Positions 7,471 through 15,945 of a DNA stretch of 34,662 nucleotides are shown piece after piece. A program made the translations under genes and the position numbers. Source of the DNA: JABMMZ01 sp044341025 (GTDB lineage Bacteria > Bacteroidota > Bacteroidia > NS11-12g > UBA955); contig JBIISM010000018.1 of assembly GCA_044341025.1 (NCBI GenBank), positions 1 through 34,662 on the forward strand, written 5' to 3'. The stretch's first letter is position 1. Each line of letters opens with the position of its first letter. Below the pieces are notes generated by a model, which saw only the letters and a program-made list of their open reading frames with translations, searched no databases and was not told the origin of the DNA.

Positions 7471-8835
7471 TTATGATTTGCTTATTTGTGTATAAAAGGC
7501 TTGATTTTGATAATTAACAACTATGGTATAGATACCTGCACTTAGGTTTTTAATGCTAATGCTTAGGTTGTTGTCGATATTTGAAGTTTGAATTAATTTG
7601 CCATTTAAGTCAAATATTCTACATTCTAAGTTGACGAATTCAGCTTTGTTGAAATACAATAAATCATTGCTTGGAATTGGGTAAACAGATAGTAAACTGT
7701 AGTTTGTTGAATTCAATAACTGCAAATTGTTCTTGCTTATAACGATCATATTTACTGCTGTGCTGTCTTTAGATCCGGCAAGGTTGGTGGCTCGAAGTTT
7801 TACAGTATAAACACCGGCACTGTCAAAAACCAATTTTGGTGTTTTTGAACTTGTGCTGCTGCCTGAGACATAGCGTACACCTAAACTGGGCGTAGTGGTC
7901 CATAGGTAGCTTAAGCCGAAGTTAGGGCTGCTTAAGTTGTTTAAGGTAAAGGTGTCTTTAACTGTTTTGCCTGAATAGGCATTGGCTGTAAACTTAACTT
8001 TTGGCAATAAAGGCGATCCACTAAGGGCTTTATAAGTATCCCTATACCGGATATTGTTTGGTACAAATGCGCCATTGACAAGGGTTCCTGTTACTTCTAG
8101 AACAGGTATTTTTTCTGTGGTACTTAGCCAACGGTATTCAACCCTATTGGCTTGGAAACCTATGTTTGTAGCAGGCGTAGTTATTTTTAAGCTATCGGTT
8201 TCAACGATTCTTGATTTGATTTTTAAGCAAGAAATATTGTTGCCGTAAGGGGTTTTAATGGTGCCCCAACCTTCTACAGTGTTGATTCTGTATCCTTTTT
8301 GTTTAAAGGTGCCCAATTTAAACAATGCATTTCCCAATGGGGTGCTCACTTCGAAAGTAGTAGAATCTTTGTCGTTGTAATTTAGAGGAAAGGTGTATAT
8401 TTCATCTTTGTCTTTGTAAACACCACCTGCAGGAAACGGCAAAGCAGAAAGGGTAAATCCAGTACCTACAGCGCTCCAACCCGTGCTTTTCTTTTCGTAA
8501 AAATTATAAAGGTTTTTAAATGATGCCTGGCCTGCTCCAATGCTGTCGGCAATTTTATAGCCAATAGCACCAGTCGGCATTCCAGTAAAGGCTAAAGTGG
8601 CATAAGGTGTGCTCAATAGCGCTTGAAAACGGTATAAATCTTGGCTAGTCCTGTTCAATGTGCTGTAATCCCAAGCGTAATTTGCCCCTGTTTGAATAAA
8701 GCTCAAACTATTGCTATTGCTCACACTGTAGCGAATGGTGTCGTTTATTGACGGCATGTTCGCTTGTGTTATTTGGATTTGTGCTTGTGAAATATACCCT
8801 GCAATTAGGCAGATTAATAAGATTAAGTTCTTCAT
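7471..8835 (-). CDS. Secreted PKD-domain protein with T9SS type A sorting domain
   Basis: I chose the ATG at 8833-8835 because it places a signal peptide (MKNLILLICLIAGYISQAQ) at the N-terminus; the longer in-frame start adds 17 residues before it and reaches into the divergent gene's promoter region. The 454-residue protein has a large unassigned N-terminal domain (about 20-275) of a kind common in Bacteroidota secretomes. A PKD/Ig-like domain covers about 280-375 (ending AGVYTVKLRATNLAGSKDST), and a type A T9SS sorting domain about 383-454 (LLSVYPIPSND onward). No catalytic motif is visible. It is the first gene of a probable two-gene transcript with the C25-like gene, so the two products may work together at the cell surface. 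Function unknown. Confidence 0.85.
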   Translation of the reverse strand: MKNLILLICLIAGYISQAQIQITQANMPSINDTIRYSVSNSNSLSFIQTGANYAWDYSTLNRTSQDLYRFQALLSTPYATLAFTGMPTGAIGYKIADSIGAGQASFKNLYNFYEKKSTGWSAVGTGFTLSALPFPAGGVYKDKDEIYTFPLNYNDKDSTTFEVSTPLGNALFKLGTFKQKGYRINTVEGWGTIKTPYGNNISCLKIKSRIVETDSLKITTPATNIGFQANRVEYRWLSTTEKIPVLEVTGTLVNGAFVPNNIRYRDTYKALSGSPLLPKVKFTANAYSGKTVKDTFTLNNLSSPNFGLSYLWTTTPSLGVRYVSGSSTSSKTPKLVFDSAGVYTVKLRATNLAGSKDSTAVNMIVISKNNLQLLNSTNYSLLSVYPIPSNDLLYFNKAEFVNLECRIFDLNGKLIQTSNIDNNLSISIKNLSAGIYTIVVNYQNQAFYTQISKS

Positions 8836-8868
8836 CAATTGAATGTAGTTAAGGTGTAAAAATAATAT

Positions 8869-8876
8869 TAATTTTG
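8869..8876 (+). promoter_or_regulatory. Candidate -7 box (TAATTTTG) for the M1 peptidase gene
   Basis: TAATTTTG matches TAnnTTTG exactly and ends 15 nt before the ATG at 8892. It lies in the 56-nt divergent space between two secreted-protein genes. No convincing TTTG is seen 19 nt upstream, and no exact box is seen for the minus-strand gene in this space. Confidence 0.4.
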
Positions 8877-8891
8877 TATTTTTCAATATCT

Positions 8892-11246
8892 ATGCAAACT
8901 GCAAGAATTATTATCTGTCTTTTTTTTATTTTTTTGTATATGGAACTTTCGGCTGCACGCGTCGATTCATTTTCGATAGCTAAGACTGTTCTAAATCTTA
9001 AAATTAAAAACTTCTCAATCAAATCTATTTCAGGTGCTGCTGTGCATCAGGTGAAATTCAAAGTAAAAACGAATAATATAAGTTTGGACCTAAAGCAGTT
9101 GCTCGTAGATTCGGTTGAACTTGGTTTGAACAAATTGGCATTTAGTCAAAAGGGTGAAAGAGTGAATATTGTTTTGGACAAAATTTACAATGCTGCAGAT
9201 TCTATAGAATTGAAACTGCATTACCATGGCACTCCGGCTGCTGATCCTGGAGGTTGGGGTGGTTTTTATTTTTCTGGCGATTATGCCTTTAATTTAGGGG
9301 TAGGGTTTTCAGTGAGCCCACATAGTTTTGGTCGCGCTTGGTTTCCTTGTGTCGATGAATTTCCAATGAAATCGTCTTACGAGTTTTTTATCGAAACGGA
9401 CAGCAATTATACCGCTGCTTGTAATGGTTTGTTGATTGGAGTGTCTGGTATTCCCGGAGCTAAAATTTGGCATTATTATGAACCGGTGCCTATGAGTGCT
9501 TATTTGGCTGCAGTGAGTGTCAGTAAATATTCAATTGTTGGCTCGAGCTTTTCTGGAATAAATAAAAGTTTTCCTGTCGAATTGTTTTGCAAATCTTCAG
9601 ATTCCAATAAGGTGAAAGCCAGTTTTGTGCACTTGCCTGATGCTATAGAAGCATTTGAAAATGCTTTTGGACCACAAGTATACAGTAAGGTTGGGTATAA
9701 TTTTGTGCCATTCAATGCTGGCGCAATGGAACATGCCGGAAACATTACCTTTCCGGCAGGATTTGCAGATGGGACTTTTAAATATGAAGAAATGATGGCG
9801 CATGAATTGTCACACCACTGGTGGGGCGATAATGTTACTTGCAAAACCGAGGGAGATATGTGGTTGAATGAAGGTTGGGCGAGTTACTGCGAGCATTTTT
9901 TCAATGAAAGTGTCTACGGAAAATTGGCCTATAAACAATCTATATTGGAAAACCATTTATTCGTTTTGCGTTTTGCGCACATTAACGATGGTCAAATTTT
10001 TTCAATGGTTAATATCCCTAAAGAATACACCTACGGCAACCATGTTTATAAAAAAGGGGCGGATGTGGTGCACAGCTTGCGCGGTGTGCTTGGCGATTCA
10101 CTGTTTTTTAAAGGGGCTAAAATGTACCAGTCGAATTATAGGTTGGGCAATGCCAGTACCCAAGATATGGAATCTGTTTTTGCTTGGGTAGCGGGTGCGA
10201 AGGCTAATTCATTTTTCACCCATTGGGTGTATGAAAAGGGTAGTCCACATGTCAGCATTAGCAAGCAAACCCATTGGGGAAATGGGCCATACAAGGTGCG
10301 TATTCATACCAGTCAAAAACCTCGTTTTTCCAACAATGTTTCTTCGAATCTACCAATAGAAATTTTCTTTTTTAAAGACCGAACCCATTTCGAAAAACGA
10401 ACAATTGTGGCAATGACAGCGCTCGATTCATTCGATTTTGATTTCGATTTTAAACCAGTTTATGTATGCCTTGATCTTGATGAGAAACTGAGTGATGCTA
10501 TTACCGATAGAGCCGCAAGTGTTGCAGGCAGCAAAGCCTATGATTTGCCGGAAACAATGTCTAAATTATATTGTAAATCATTTAAAGACAGTGCATTTTT
10601 GAGGGTAGAACACCATTGGGTTGGACCTGAAAAGTTCAGAGTTAAAGCACCTTATATGAGCGACTACAGGTATTATACCTTGGATGGTGTTTGGGATGAA
10701 AAAGACAGTTTAGATTTTGAATTAACATACGACGGTAGACGTGGGGGAGCAAATGCCAATATGGGTTACCTTGACCATACCTTGATACTAAAAACTGAAG
10801 ACAGTTTAACCGTTTTGTACCGCGCATTTCCGGGCGATTATTGGAGGGTATGGAAAGATTTGCAATTTGCTACTGGGAGCAAAAACGATAAACAAGGCAA
10901 GGTAACAATCAAGAATGCAAGAAAAGGGGATTATGTCTTGGCTATGTACGACCAAAGTTTGGCTTATAACGATATAGAATCTGAAAGAAAAAGTTCGTGG
11001 ACTTTATTTCCTAATCCAGTTCAAAATACACTTGAATTGAGCTTTAGCGATAAGTTTATATTAGAGAATAACTCGAGATATATTGTTATTGATGCCGCGG
11101 GCAGAACAGTATTGGAAGGAAAACCTGAAAGCAACAAGCAGTGCAAAATAGATGTCAGTAATTTGGCAGAAGGAAGTTATCAATTGATGCTTTTTCTAGA
11201 TGGTACACAAGAAAGATTAAGTAAAACCTTTGTTTTAACACGTTAA
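8892..11246 (+). CDS. Secreted M1-family aminopeptidase with T9SS type A sorting domain
   Basis: I chose the ATG at 8892, six codons inside the longest frame, because it heads a signal peptide (MQTARIIICLFFIFLYMELSA). The 784-residue protein is a gluzincin: GAMEHAGN at 277-284 is the M1 substrate-binding loop. HELSH at 304-308, with Glu327 exactly 19 residues after the second His, forms the HEXXH-X18-E zinc site. M1 enzymes remove N-terminal residues from peptides. After the catalytic half come less conserved beta-rich regions, then a type A T9SS sorting domain (about 705-784, WTLFPNPV to KTFVLTR), so the enzyme should act outside the cell. It is transcribed divergently from the PKD/C25-like pair and stands alone, with a hairpin 5 nt after its stop. 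An extracellular peptide-scavenging role is inferred. Confidence 0.93.
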   Translation: MQTARIIICLFFIFLYMELSAARVDSFSIAKTVLNLKIKNFSIKSISGAAVHQVKFKVKTNNISLDLKQLLVDSVELGLNKLAFSQKGERVNIVLDKIYNAADSIELKLHYHGTPAADPGGWGGFYFSGDYAFNLGVGFSVSPHSFGRAWFPCVDEFPMKSSYEFFIETDSNYTAACNGLLIGVSGIPGAKIWHYYEPVPMSAYLAAVSVSKYSIVGSSFSGINKSFPVELFCKSSDSNKVKASFVHLPDAIEAFENAFGPQVYSKVGYNFVPFNAGAMEHAGNITFPAGFADGTFKYEEMMAHELSHHWWGDNVTCKTEGDMWLNEGWASYCEHFFNESVYGKLAYKQSILENHLFVLRFAHINDGQIFSMVNIPKEYTYGNHVYKKGADVVHSLRGVLGDSLFFKGAKMYQSNYRLGNASTQDMESVFAWVAGAKANSFFTHWVYEKGSPHVSISKQTHWGNGPYKVRIHTSQKPRFSNNVSSNLPIEIFFFKDRTHFEKRTIVAMTALDSFDFDFDFKPVYVCLDLDEKLSDAITDRAASVAGSKAYDLPETMSKLYCKSFKDSAFLRVEHHWVGPEKFRVKAPYMSDYRYYTLDGVWDEKDSLDFELTYDGRRGGANANMGYLDHTLILKTEDSLTVLYRAFPGDYWRVWKDLQFATGSKNDKQGKVTIKNARKGDYVLAMYDQSLAYNDIESERKSSWTLFPNPVQNTLELSFSDKFILENNSRYIVIDAAGRTVLEGKPESNKQCKIDVSNLAEGSYQLMLFLDGTQERLSKTFVLTR

Positions 11247-11251
11247 AAAGA

Positions 11252-11285
11252 GAAAGCCCATTTTGAAGATTCAAATTGGGCTTTC
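11252..11285. terminator. Bidirectional hairpin between convergent M1 and M49 genes
   Basis: GAAAGCCCA (11252-11260) pairs with TGGGCTTTC (11277-11285), and the stem continues inward with TTTGA/TCAAA after one mismatch. On the minus strand the stem is followed by TCTTTTT, a good terminator for the M49 gene. On the plus strand it sits 5 nt after the M1 stop but is followed by a poorer U tract. The remaining 90 nt of this gap hold nothing I can identify. Confidence 0.75.
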
Positions 11286-11375
11286 ATATAAAAATAAGCT
11301 TTAAGATTCTTCTGTTTCTGTCTTTTCTTCCACTTTTCAAAATTTCAAGCTTCAAAGATTTAATGCTTGAATGGA

Positions 11376-13445
11376 TTAGTTGATTAAGGGTAAAAAACCA
11401 TAGTTCTTGCTGTACCTCAACATTTGCTCAGCAAAAGATTCTGTATAGTCAATTTTTACATCGGTAATTAAACCATTTACAACAACAGGCGTTAAGCGCG
11501 GTTGGATGAAACCTCTGTAAGCGGCAATATCCAAAACTTGTGTTCTTTTTAAAACTTCAGTATGCAAGTTTACATTCACTTTTACACCAAAAGATTCTAC
11601 CAATCTTTTGCCCTCAGCCTCATTTCCCGTTGACTTAAGTGTTTGGATAATATTTAATAAACGGCCAAACAAGGTGCGCAATTTTTCATAATCTCTAACA
11701 ACAAAAAAGGTTTTTCCATCTCTAACTTTCTTTTCAATAACATTGTCTTTTTTGCCTTCTTCATACACCCATTGTGCAATCATTTGTCTGTTGCGCATAT
11801 GGTCTTCTTCGATGTTTTCTCCAGCTTGCAAACGTCTCAACTGCACCATCAATCCATTGCGGATATAATCGTCGTATTCGGCCATGCCAACTTCCAAGCT
11901 GGGGATGATACCTATGTCAACGAGTTTTTTGTCGTATATGTAATAAAGCGCAACCAAGTCAGCACGGGCTTCTTCGAGTGTCGACCCATATTGGCCGAGA
12001 TTGTCTTTGGTAATCCCTTTGTTCATTTTACCACTTGCGTGACCAATGACTTCGTGCAAGGCTGTATGAAGTTTTGCGGCCAATTGCCCATGCGTTTTTG
12101 ACCGCTGAACTTGAGCATCATCCCAACAAAATTCTTCTAGCATGCCACCCGAATTGTCTTTATTGTAGGCGTCAACGATATTGCCTAAACTAACCGATTT
12201 TGATCCATGTACCTCTCGGATCCACTCTGCATTTGGCAGGTTAACACCAATGGCTGTCGATGGTGACATGTCGCCACCTTCCATCACCACATTAACGACT
12301 TTATATGTAATGCCTACCACATTGGCCTTTTTATACATTGCATCGATAGGTGAATTGTCCTCAAACCATTGTGCATTTTGAGCGATAATGGCCATTCTTT
12401 TTGAAGCTTCAGGGTCGTTTATTTCTACAGCACTTTCAAAGCCAGCACGCATGCCGATTGGGTCGTGGTATACTTCAATAAAGCCATTGATAACGTCTAT
12501 GCTGCTTTTTACATCTTTAACCCAAGCAATGTTGTAGGCGTCCCATGTTTTTAAATCTCCATTTCTGTAAAATTGAACCAAAAGTTTCAATGCTGTGGCT
12601 TGCTCAGGTGTTTCAGAAACTTCAATTGCTTTTTCTAACCACTCAACAATTTTGCTTATAGAGGCGCTGTACATACCACCCACTTTCCAAGTCTTTTCGA
12701 TAATTTTTCCATCTTGTTTAATGAGCTTTGAATTGCCACCCCAGCTAATAGGGTTAATGCTGTCGTTCTTTTTCTTGCTGGCATAAAAATCTATGACTTC
12801 TTTTTTCGTCAAACCTTCATAGAAATTATTTGCTGAAGCTGCAATTGGGTCAACACCTTCTGCTTTGTTTACACGTTTGGTCTCTGTTTCAGGGTTAAAA
12901 ATCAAATCGATTAGCCATTTATCAAAACCAGCTTGATCATTTGCAGTGATTAAAGGAAGTTTTGCCTTCGGCGATTTGCTGATCATTTCTTTTAGAAAGG
13001 CAGATGAGAATTCGGCGTTAATTTTATTTTCCGCATAGTGGTGGTGAATGCCATTGCTCATCCAAATGCGTTTAAGGTAAACTTCAAAGCGTTTGAAATC
13101 TTCACTGTTTTTATCACCTGTATAATTTACATACAATTCTTCAAGTGTATTTCTAAGTCTTAGGTTGTTTTTGTTGTTCTGGTCGTATATAATATCTCTT
13201 CCGCACAAAGCAGCCTCACTTAAGAAGTATACCAATTGTTTTTGTTTTAATGTTAATTGATCGAATCCACCAACTTCATACCTCAAAATGGCAATGTCAG
13301 CAAATCGGTTGGGGTCATCGTACAACTTAAAAACAGGTTTAGATGGGTATTCGTTTTTGGCGCTCTCTGTCTTTTTAGAGTTGCTGTTGCAGGCTGCTAG
13401 CAAAGTAATTATGCCACAGAAGCTAAGTAGTTTATTTAAATTCAT
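11376..13445 (-). CDS. M49 family (dipeptidyl peptidase III-like) metallopeptidase lipoprotein
   Basis: The 689-residue protein carries the distinctive six-residue M49 zinc motif HEVIGH at 464-469 (HEXXGH, one residue longer than HEXXH) and the second motif EEARAD at 491-496, whose Glu492 should be the third zinc ligand. M49 enzymes cleave dipeptides from the N-terminus of short peptides. The N-terminus (MNLNKLLSFCGIITLLAAC) is a lipoprotein signal with lipid-acceptor Cys19, so this copy should be membrane-anchored and face the periplasm or surface, whereas characterised dipeptidyl peptidase III enzymes are mostly cytosolic. It lies 9 nt downstream of the Ldh2-type gene and is probably the last gene of a three-gene transcript. 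Substrate unknown; periplasmic peptide recycling is a reasonable inference. Confidence 0.92.
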   Translation of the reverse strand: MNLNKLLSFCGIITLLAACNSNSKKTESAKNEYPSKPVFKLYDDPNRFADIAILRYEVGGFDQLTLKQKQLVYFLSEAALCGRDIIYDQNNKNNLRLRNTLEELYVNYTGDKNSEDFKRFEVYLKRIWMSNGIHHHYAENKINAEFSSAFLKEMISKSPKAKLPLITANDQAGFDKWLIDLIFNPETETKRVNKAEGVDPIAASANNFYEGLTKKEVIDFYASKKKNDSINPISWGGNSKLIKQDGKIIEKTWKVGGMYSASISKIVEWLEKAIEVSETPEQATALKLLVQFYRNGDLKTWDAYNIAWVKDVKSSIDVINGFIEVYHDPIGMRAGFESAVEINDPEASKRMAIIAQNAQWFEDNSPIDAMYKKANVVGITYKVVNVVMEGGDMSPSTAIGVNLPNAEWIREVHGSKSVSLGNIVDAYNKDNSGGMLEEFCWDDAQVQRSKTHGQLAAKLHTALHEVIGHASGKMNKGITKDNLGQYGSTLEEARADLVALYYIYDKKLVDIGIIPSLEVGMAEYDDYIRNGLMVQLRRLQAGENIEEDHMRNRQMIAQWVYEEGKKDNVIEKKVRDGKTFFVVRDYEKLRTLFGRLLNIIQTLKSTGNEAEGKRLVESFGVKVNVNLHTEVLKRTQVLDIAAYRGFIQPRLTPVVVNGLITDVKIDYTESFAEQMLRYSKNYGFLPLIN

Positions 13446-13454
13446 AAAATAGTA

Positions 13455-14543
13455 TTAAAAAGGATGGTCAAGGTGGTATTTTTCAGCAATTTCTTTGAGA
13501 TCTGCAAGCACTTTTTCTACAATTGGAATACCAGATTGACTGCGTTGTTTGTGCGCATTAAACTCAGGTTCACCGGGTATGATGACAGGGTAATTTGGGT
13601 CAATTGGCGTAGCTGATTTAAATCGATTTATCCAAATATCCATTCGTTTTCCAAAATCGTTTTTATCCATAAAGCCATCAACATCCATCGCGCCAAGAAA
13701 ATGTCCTAAGCCTTTTCCTGGAAGTTCTGGAAGAACTGGCAAGAAAGAAACGAATGGCGGAACCCAGGGCCCAAAATTAGCGCCTGATAATACGCCGCTT
13801 AAAATGTCCACAAGTGCGCCCATGCCATAGCCTTTGTGGCTTCCATGGTCTTTGTCGCTGCCAAGAGGCAACAAATATCCACCCGCTTTGAGGTCGCGCG
13901 GATCATTGCTTGGTTGCCCATCTTTTGTTTCCAACCAACCCTCAGGGATGGCTTTGTTTTTGCGCTCTGCTATTTCGAGTTTTCCATTTGCCGCCGCGCT
14001 GCTGGCCATATCAATTACGAAAGGCAATGAATCGCCCGCGGGTATGGCATAGCATATTGGATTGGTGCCTAGCATGCGTTCTTTGCTGTTTGTTGGAGCA
14101 ACTAAGGGGCTTGCATTGGTCATGGCCATGCCTATGTAGGTGTGTTCAAGTGCTTTCATGGCGTGGTATGCAGCAATGCCAAAATGGTTGCTATTCGAAA
14201 CTGAGGCAAATCCACTGCCAAAATGATGGGTCTTTTCTATGGCAATATCCATGGCTCTAGGAGCAACTACAAGACCTAATCCAGCATCACCATCTATTGT
14301 GAAAACCGACTTCTTATCACGGATTATTTTAATATTGGGCTTTGTATTGATGCGCTGAGCTTCATATAGTCTGACATAGCCACTCAGCCTTGCCACACCA
14401 TGGGAATCAATGCCCCGCAAATCGGCTTGAATTAGAACATCAGAAGCCAAGTTGGCGTCAATATCAGAACAACCAATCGCTTTAAACATATTGACTGCAA
14501 ATATTTTTAGCTCATTGCTTTTAATGTTGGCGAATTCGTTCAT
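13455..14543 (-). CDS. Ldh2/malate-lactate dehydrogenase-family NAD(P)-dependent oxidoreductase
   Basis: The 362-residue protein belongs to the Ldh2 (YlbC/ComC/YiaK) fold, unrelated to classical Rossmann lactate and malate dehydrogenases. Family marks are SHGVARL with His48, the NSNHFGIAAYH segment with His120, GTNP at 159-162, and the C-terminal SHKGYGM region (235-241) that binds the cofactor. Members reduce or oxidise 2-keto/2-hydroxy acids such as malate, sulfolactate or ureidoglycolate; the substrate cannot be read from sequence. The start overlaps the upstream CCG-protein stop by 4 nt (ATGA), implying translational coupling, and the M49 gene follows after 9 nt. The tight link to a lactate-utilisation-like Fe-S protein makes a hydroxy-acid substrate attractive, but that is inference. 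Confidence 0.9.
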   Translation of the reverse strand: MNEFANIKSNELKIFAVNMFKAIGCSDIDANLASDVLIQADLRGIDSHGVARLSGYVRLYEAQRINTKPNIKIIRDKKSVFTIDGDAGLGLVVAPRAMDIAIEKTHHFGSGFASVSNSNHFGIAAYHAMKALEHTYIGMAMTNASPLVAPTNSKERMLGTNPICYAIPAGDSLPFVIDMASSAAANGKLEIAERKNKAIPEGWLETKDGQPSNDPRDLKAGGYLLPLGSDKDHGSHKGYGMGALVDILSGVLSGANFGPWVPPFVSFLPVLPELPGKGLGHFLGAMDVDGFMDKNDFGKRMDIWINRFKSATPIDPNYPVIIPGEPEFNAHKQRSQSGIPIVEKVLADLKEIAEKYHLDHPF

Positions 14544-15241
14544 TGGTGTTTTTGGTTTTGCATCAAAAGGTCAATTAAGTTCATTGTCTTAACCGGAATT
14601 CCAGAAACATTGGCTGCAATATCAACTTGTTTGCGGCAAATATCATCTTCGAAAACCATTGCAATTGCTCCAGATTTTTCGAATTCGGATATTAGGGTTT
14701 TCGCCAATTGTCTTGATAATTCAGTGTTTTCAGAGGCCATTGACGCAGCAGCTCCGCAACAAGTGTTTTTAAGGATTGGGTATGTCCATGAGCAATTTTT
14801 CATTTTACCACTCAATTCACCCAGCCATTCTGCATTGCAGCAGTCTTTTACTAAAAAGTAATGTCCAGAAATTGTTTCGAGTGTATTCATACTGATTTGT
14901 TGCAATATGCTGTTAATGCCTGTGCTGTTTTTGGCTAAATGGGTTGCATGGTTATGCGAAACCGTATTGTTAAATACTTTAGGGTATTGAATTTGATAGC
15001 AATTCAGACATTTGGAACTGTTGCAAACCAAATTATTTTGCCCAAAAACCTCCAGATTATATTCTGCTATGGTTTTTGCTGCTTTTAATTCTCCTCGGTC
15101 AAAATAAGGCAAACCGCAACAAGTCGCTTCGTTGGTTTCCGTATATTTGATATTTAAAATACTGCAAAGTTTTTTGAAATTATCCAAAGTCTCTGGGTAA
15201 TAGTGTTTGGTAATGCAGGATATTTGAAGCACGCTTGGCAT
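14540..15241 (-). CDS. CCG-domain Fe-S protein, LutA/LldE-like
   Basis: The 233-residue protein contains two cysteine-rich CCG-type half-domains. The first has Cys9, the CCG at 41-43, and Cys73, Cys78 and Cys81. The second has Cys134-Cys135, the CCG at 161-163 and Cys202. This duplicated pattern is that of LutA/LldE and of the heterodisulfide-reductase B-type subunits, which bind a non-cubane [4Fe-4S] cluster and pass electrons. LutA normally works with LutB and LutC in lactate oxidation; neither is present here. Instead the gene overlaps by 4 nt an Ldh2-family dehydrogenase. It may be a specialised electron-transfer partner for that enzyme or an independent oxidoreductase subunit. It is the first gene of the minus-strand set and is divergent from the sigma-factor gene. 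Confidence 0.75.
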   Translation of the reverse strand: MPSVLQISCITKHYYPETLDNFKKLCSILNIKYTETNEATCCGLPYFDRGELKAAKTIAEYNLEVFGQNNLVCNSSKCLNCYQIQYPKVFNNTVSHNHATHLAKNSTGINSILQQISMNTLETISGHYFLVKDCCNAEWLGELSGKMKNCSWTYPILKNTCCGAAASMASENTELSRQLAKTLISEFEKSGAIAMVFEDDICRKQVDIAANVSGIPVKTMNLIDLLMQNQKHQ

Positions 15242-15408
15242 AATGCAATATTAATTCAGGAAAAATAGAATTTTATCAATTAAATTCGTAGCTTTTCAAC
15301 AAGTTTTGAAAATTTAAAATAAATTTCCAAAACCTCATGCCACGACATTGACACTTTTTGTGTCTTGGATGTAAATTGAGCAGATTGTGGAGCAATATAC
15401 AGTATTCA
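15242..15408. promoter_or_regulatory. Divergent control region between the CCG-protein and sigma-factor genes
   Basis: This 167-nt space must hold both outward promoters. On the plus strand TTGACA (15348-15353) is followed 18 nt later by TAAATT (15372-15377). The first half overlaps an inverted repeat, GACAC-TTTTT-GTGTC (15350-15364), a possible operator. On the minus strand TATTTTTC (15267-15260) is one base from the TAnnTTTG box. None of these is strong enough to call alone. Confidence 0.35.
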
Positions 15409-15945
15409 ATGAAGGAAGAAGACCTTATAAGGGGCTGTGTCAAAGAAGACAGAGTAAGTCAGAAGGAGCTTTACAAACGCTTTGCTGGTAAAATGATGGC
15501 TGTATGTTTAAGATATTCGAATAGCAGCATGGACGCTGAGGATATACTTCAAGATGGATTCATTAAAGTATTTGACAACATATCTAAATTTAAAATGGAA
15601 GGGTCACTAGAAGGTTGGGTGCGTCGAATAATGGTCAATACAGCAATCAATAAAATCAGAGCCAACAAGATTAAATTTGAAGACATATCTGCTGGTCATA
15701 ATGAATGGGATCAACACGACAATTCCGCTCTGGAAAAAATGTCCGAGCAAGATTTATTAAACTTAATTGCTCAAATGCCTCAGGGTTATAAATACGTATT
15801 CAGTATGTATGCCATTGAAGGATATAGTCACAAAGAAATCGCAGACAACTTGGGTATTGAAGAAGCCAGCTCAAGAAGTCAATATGCGAAAGCAAAAAAA
15901 TATTTACAACAACAAATCATCAATTTAGAAAAGATAAACTTATGA
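15409..15945 (+). CDS. ECF-type RNA polymerase sigma factor (sigma-70 family)
   Basis: I chose the ATG at 15409 because MKEEDLIRGC begins exactly where ECF sigma factors begin; the longer frame adds 17 unrelated residues. The 178-residue protein has region 2 at about 20-90, with the core-binding and -10-recognition stretch DAEDILQDGFIKVFDNISKF and GWVRRIMVNTAINKIR. Region 4 is at about 120-172, with the helix-turn-helix GYSHKEIADNLGIEEASSRS. It has no extra C-terminal domain. The next gene begins inside its stop codon (ATGA) and encodes a membrane protein whose cytoplasmic N-terminus looks like an anti-sigma segment, so the sigma is probably held at the membrane until a signal arrives. Its targets likely include its own operon, which continues into two T9SS surface proteins. 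Confidence 0.93.
   Translation: MKEEDLIRGCVKEDRVSQKELYKRFAGKMMAVCLRYSNSSMDAEDILQDGFIKVFDNISKFKMEGSLEGWVRRIMVNTAINKIRANKIKFEDISAGHNEWDQHDNSALEKMSEQDLLNLIAQMPQGYKYVFSMYAIEGYSHKEIADNLGIEEASSRSQYAKAKKYLQQQIINLEKINL

Noticed and set aside
8836..8886. Upstream extension of the PKD-protein gene to an ATG at 8886
   Set aside because: It would place 17 residues before a clean signal peptide and run into the divergent promoter region.
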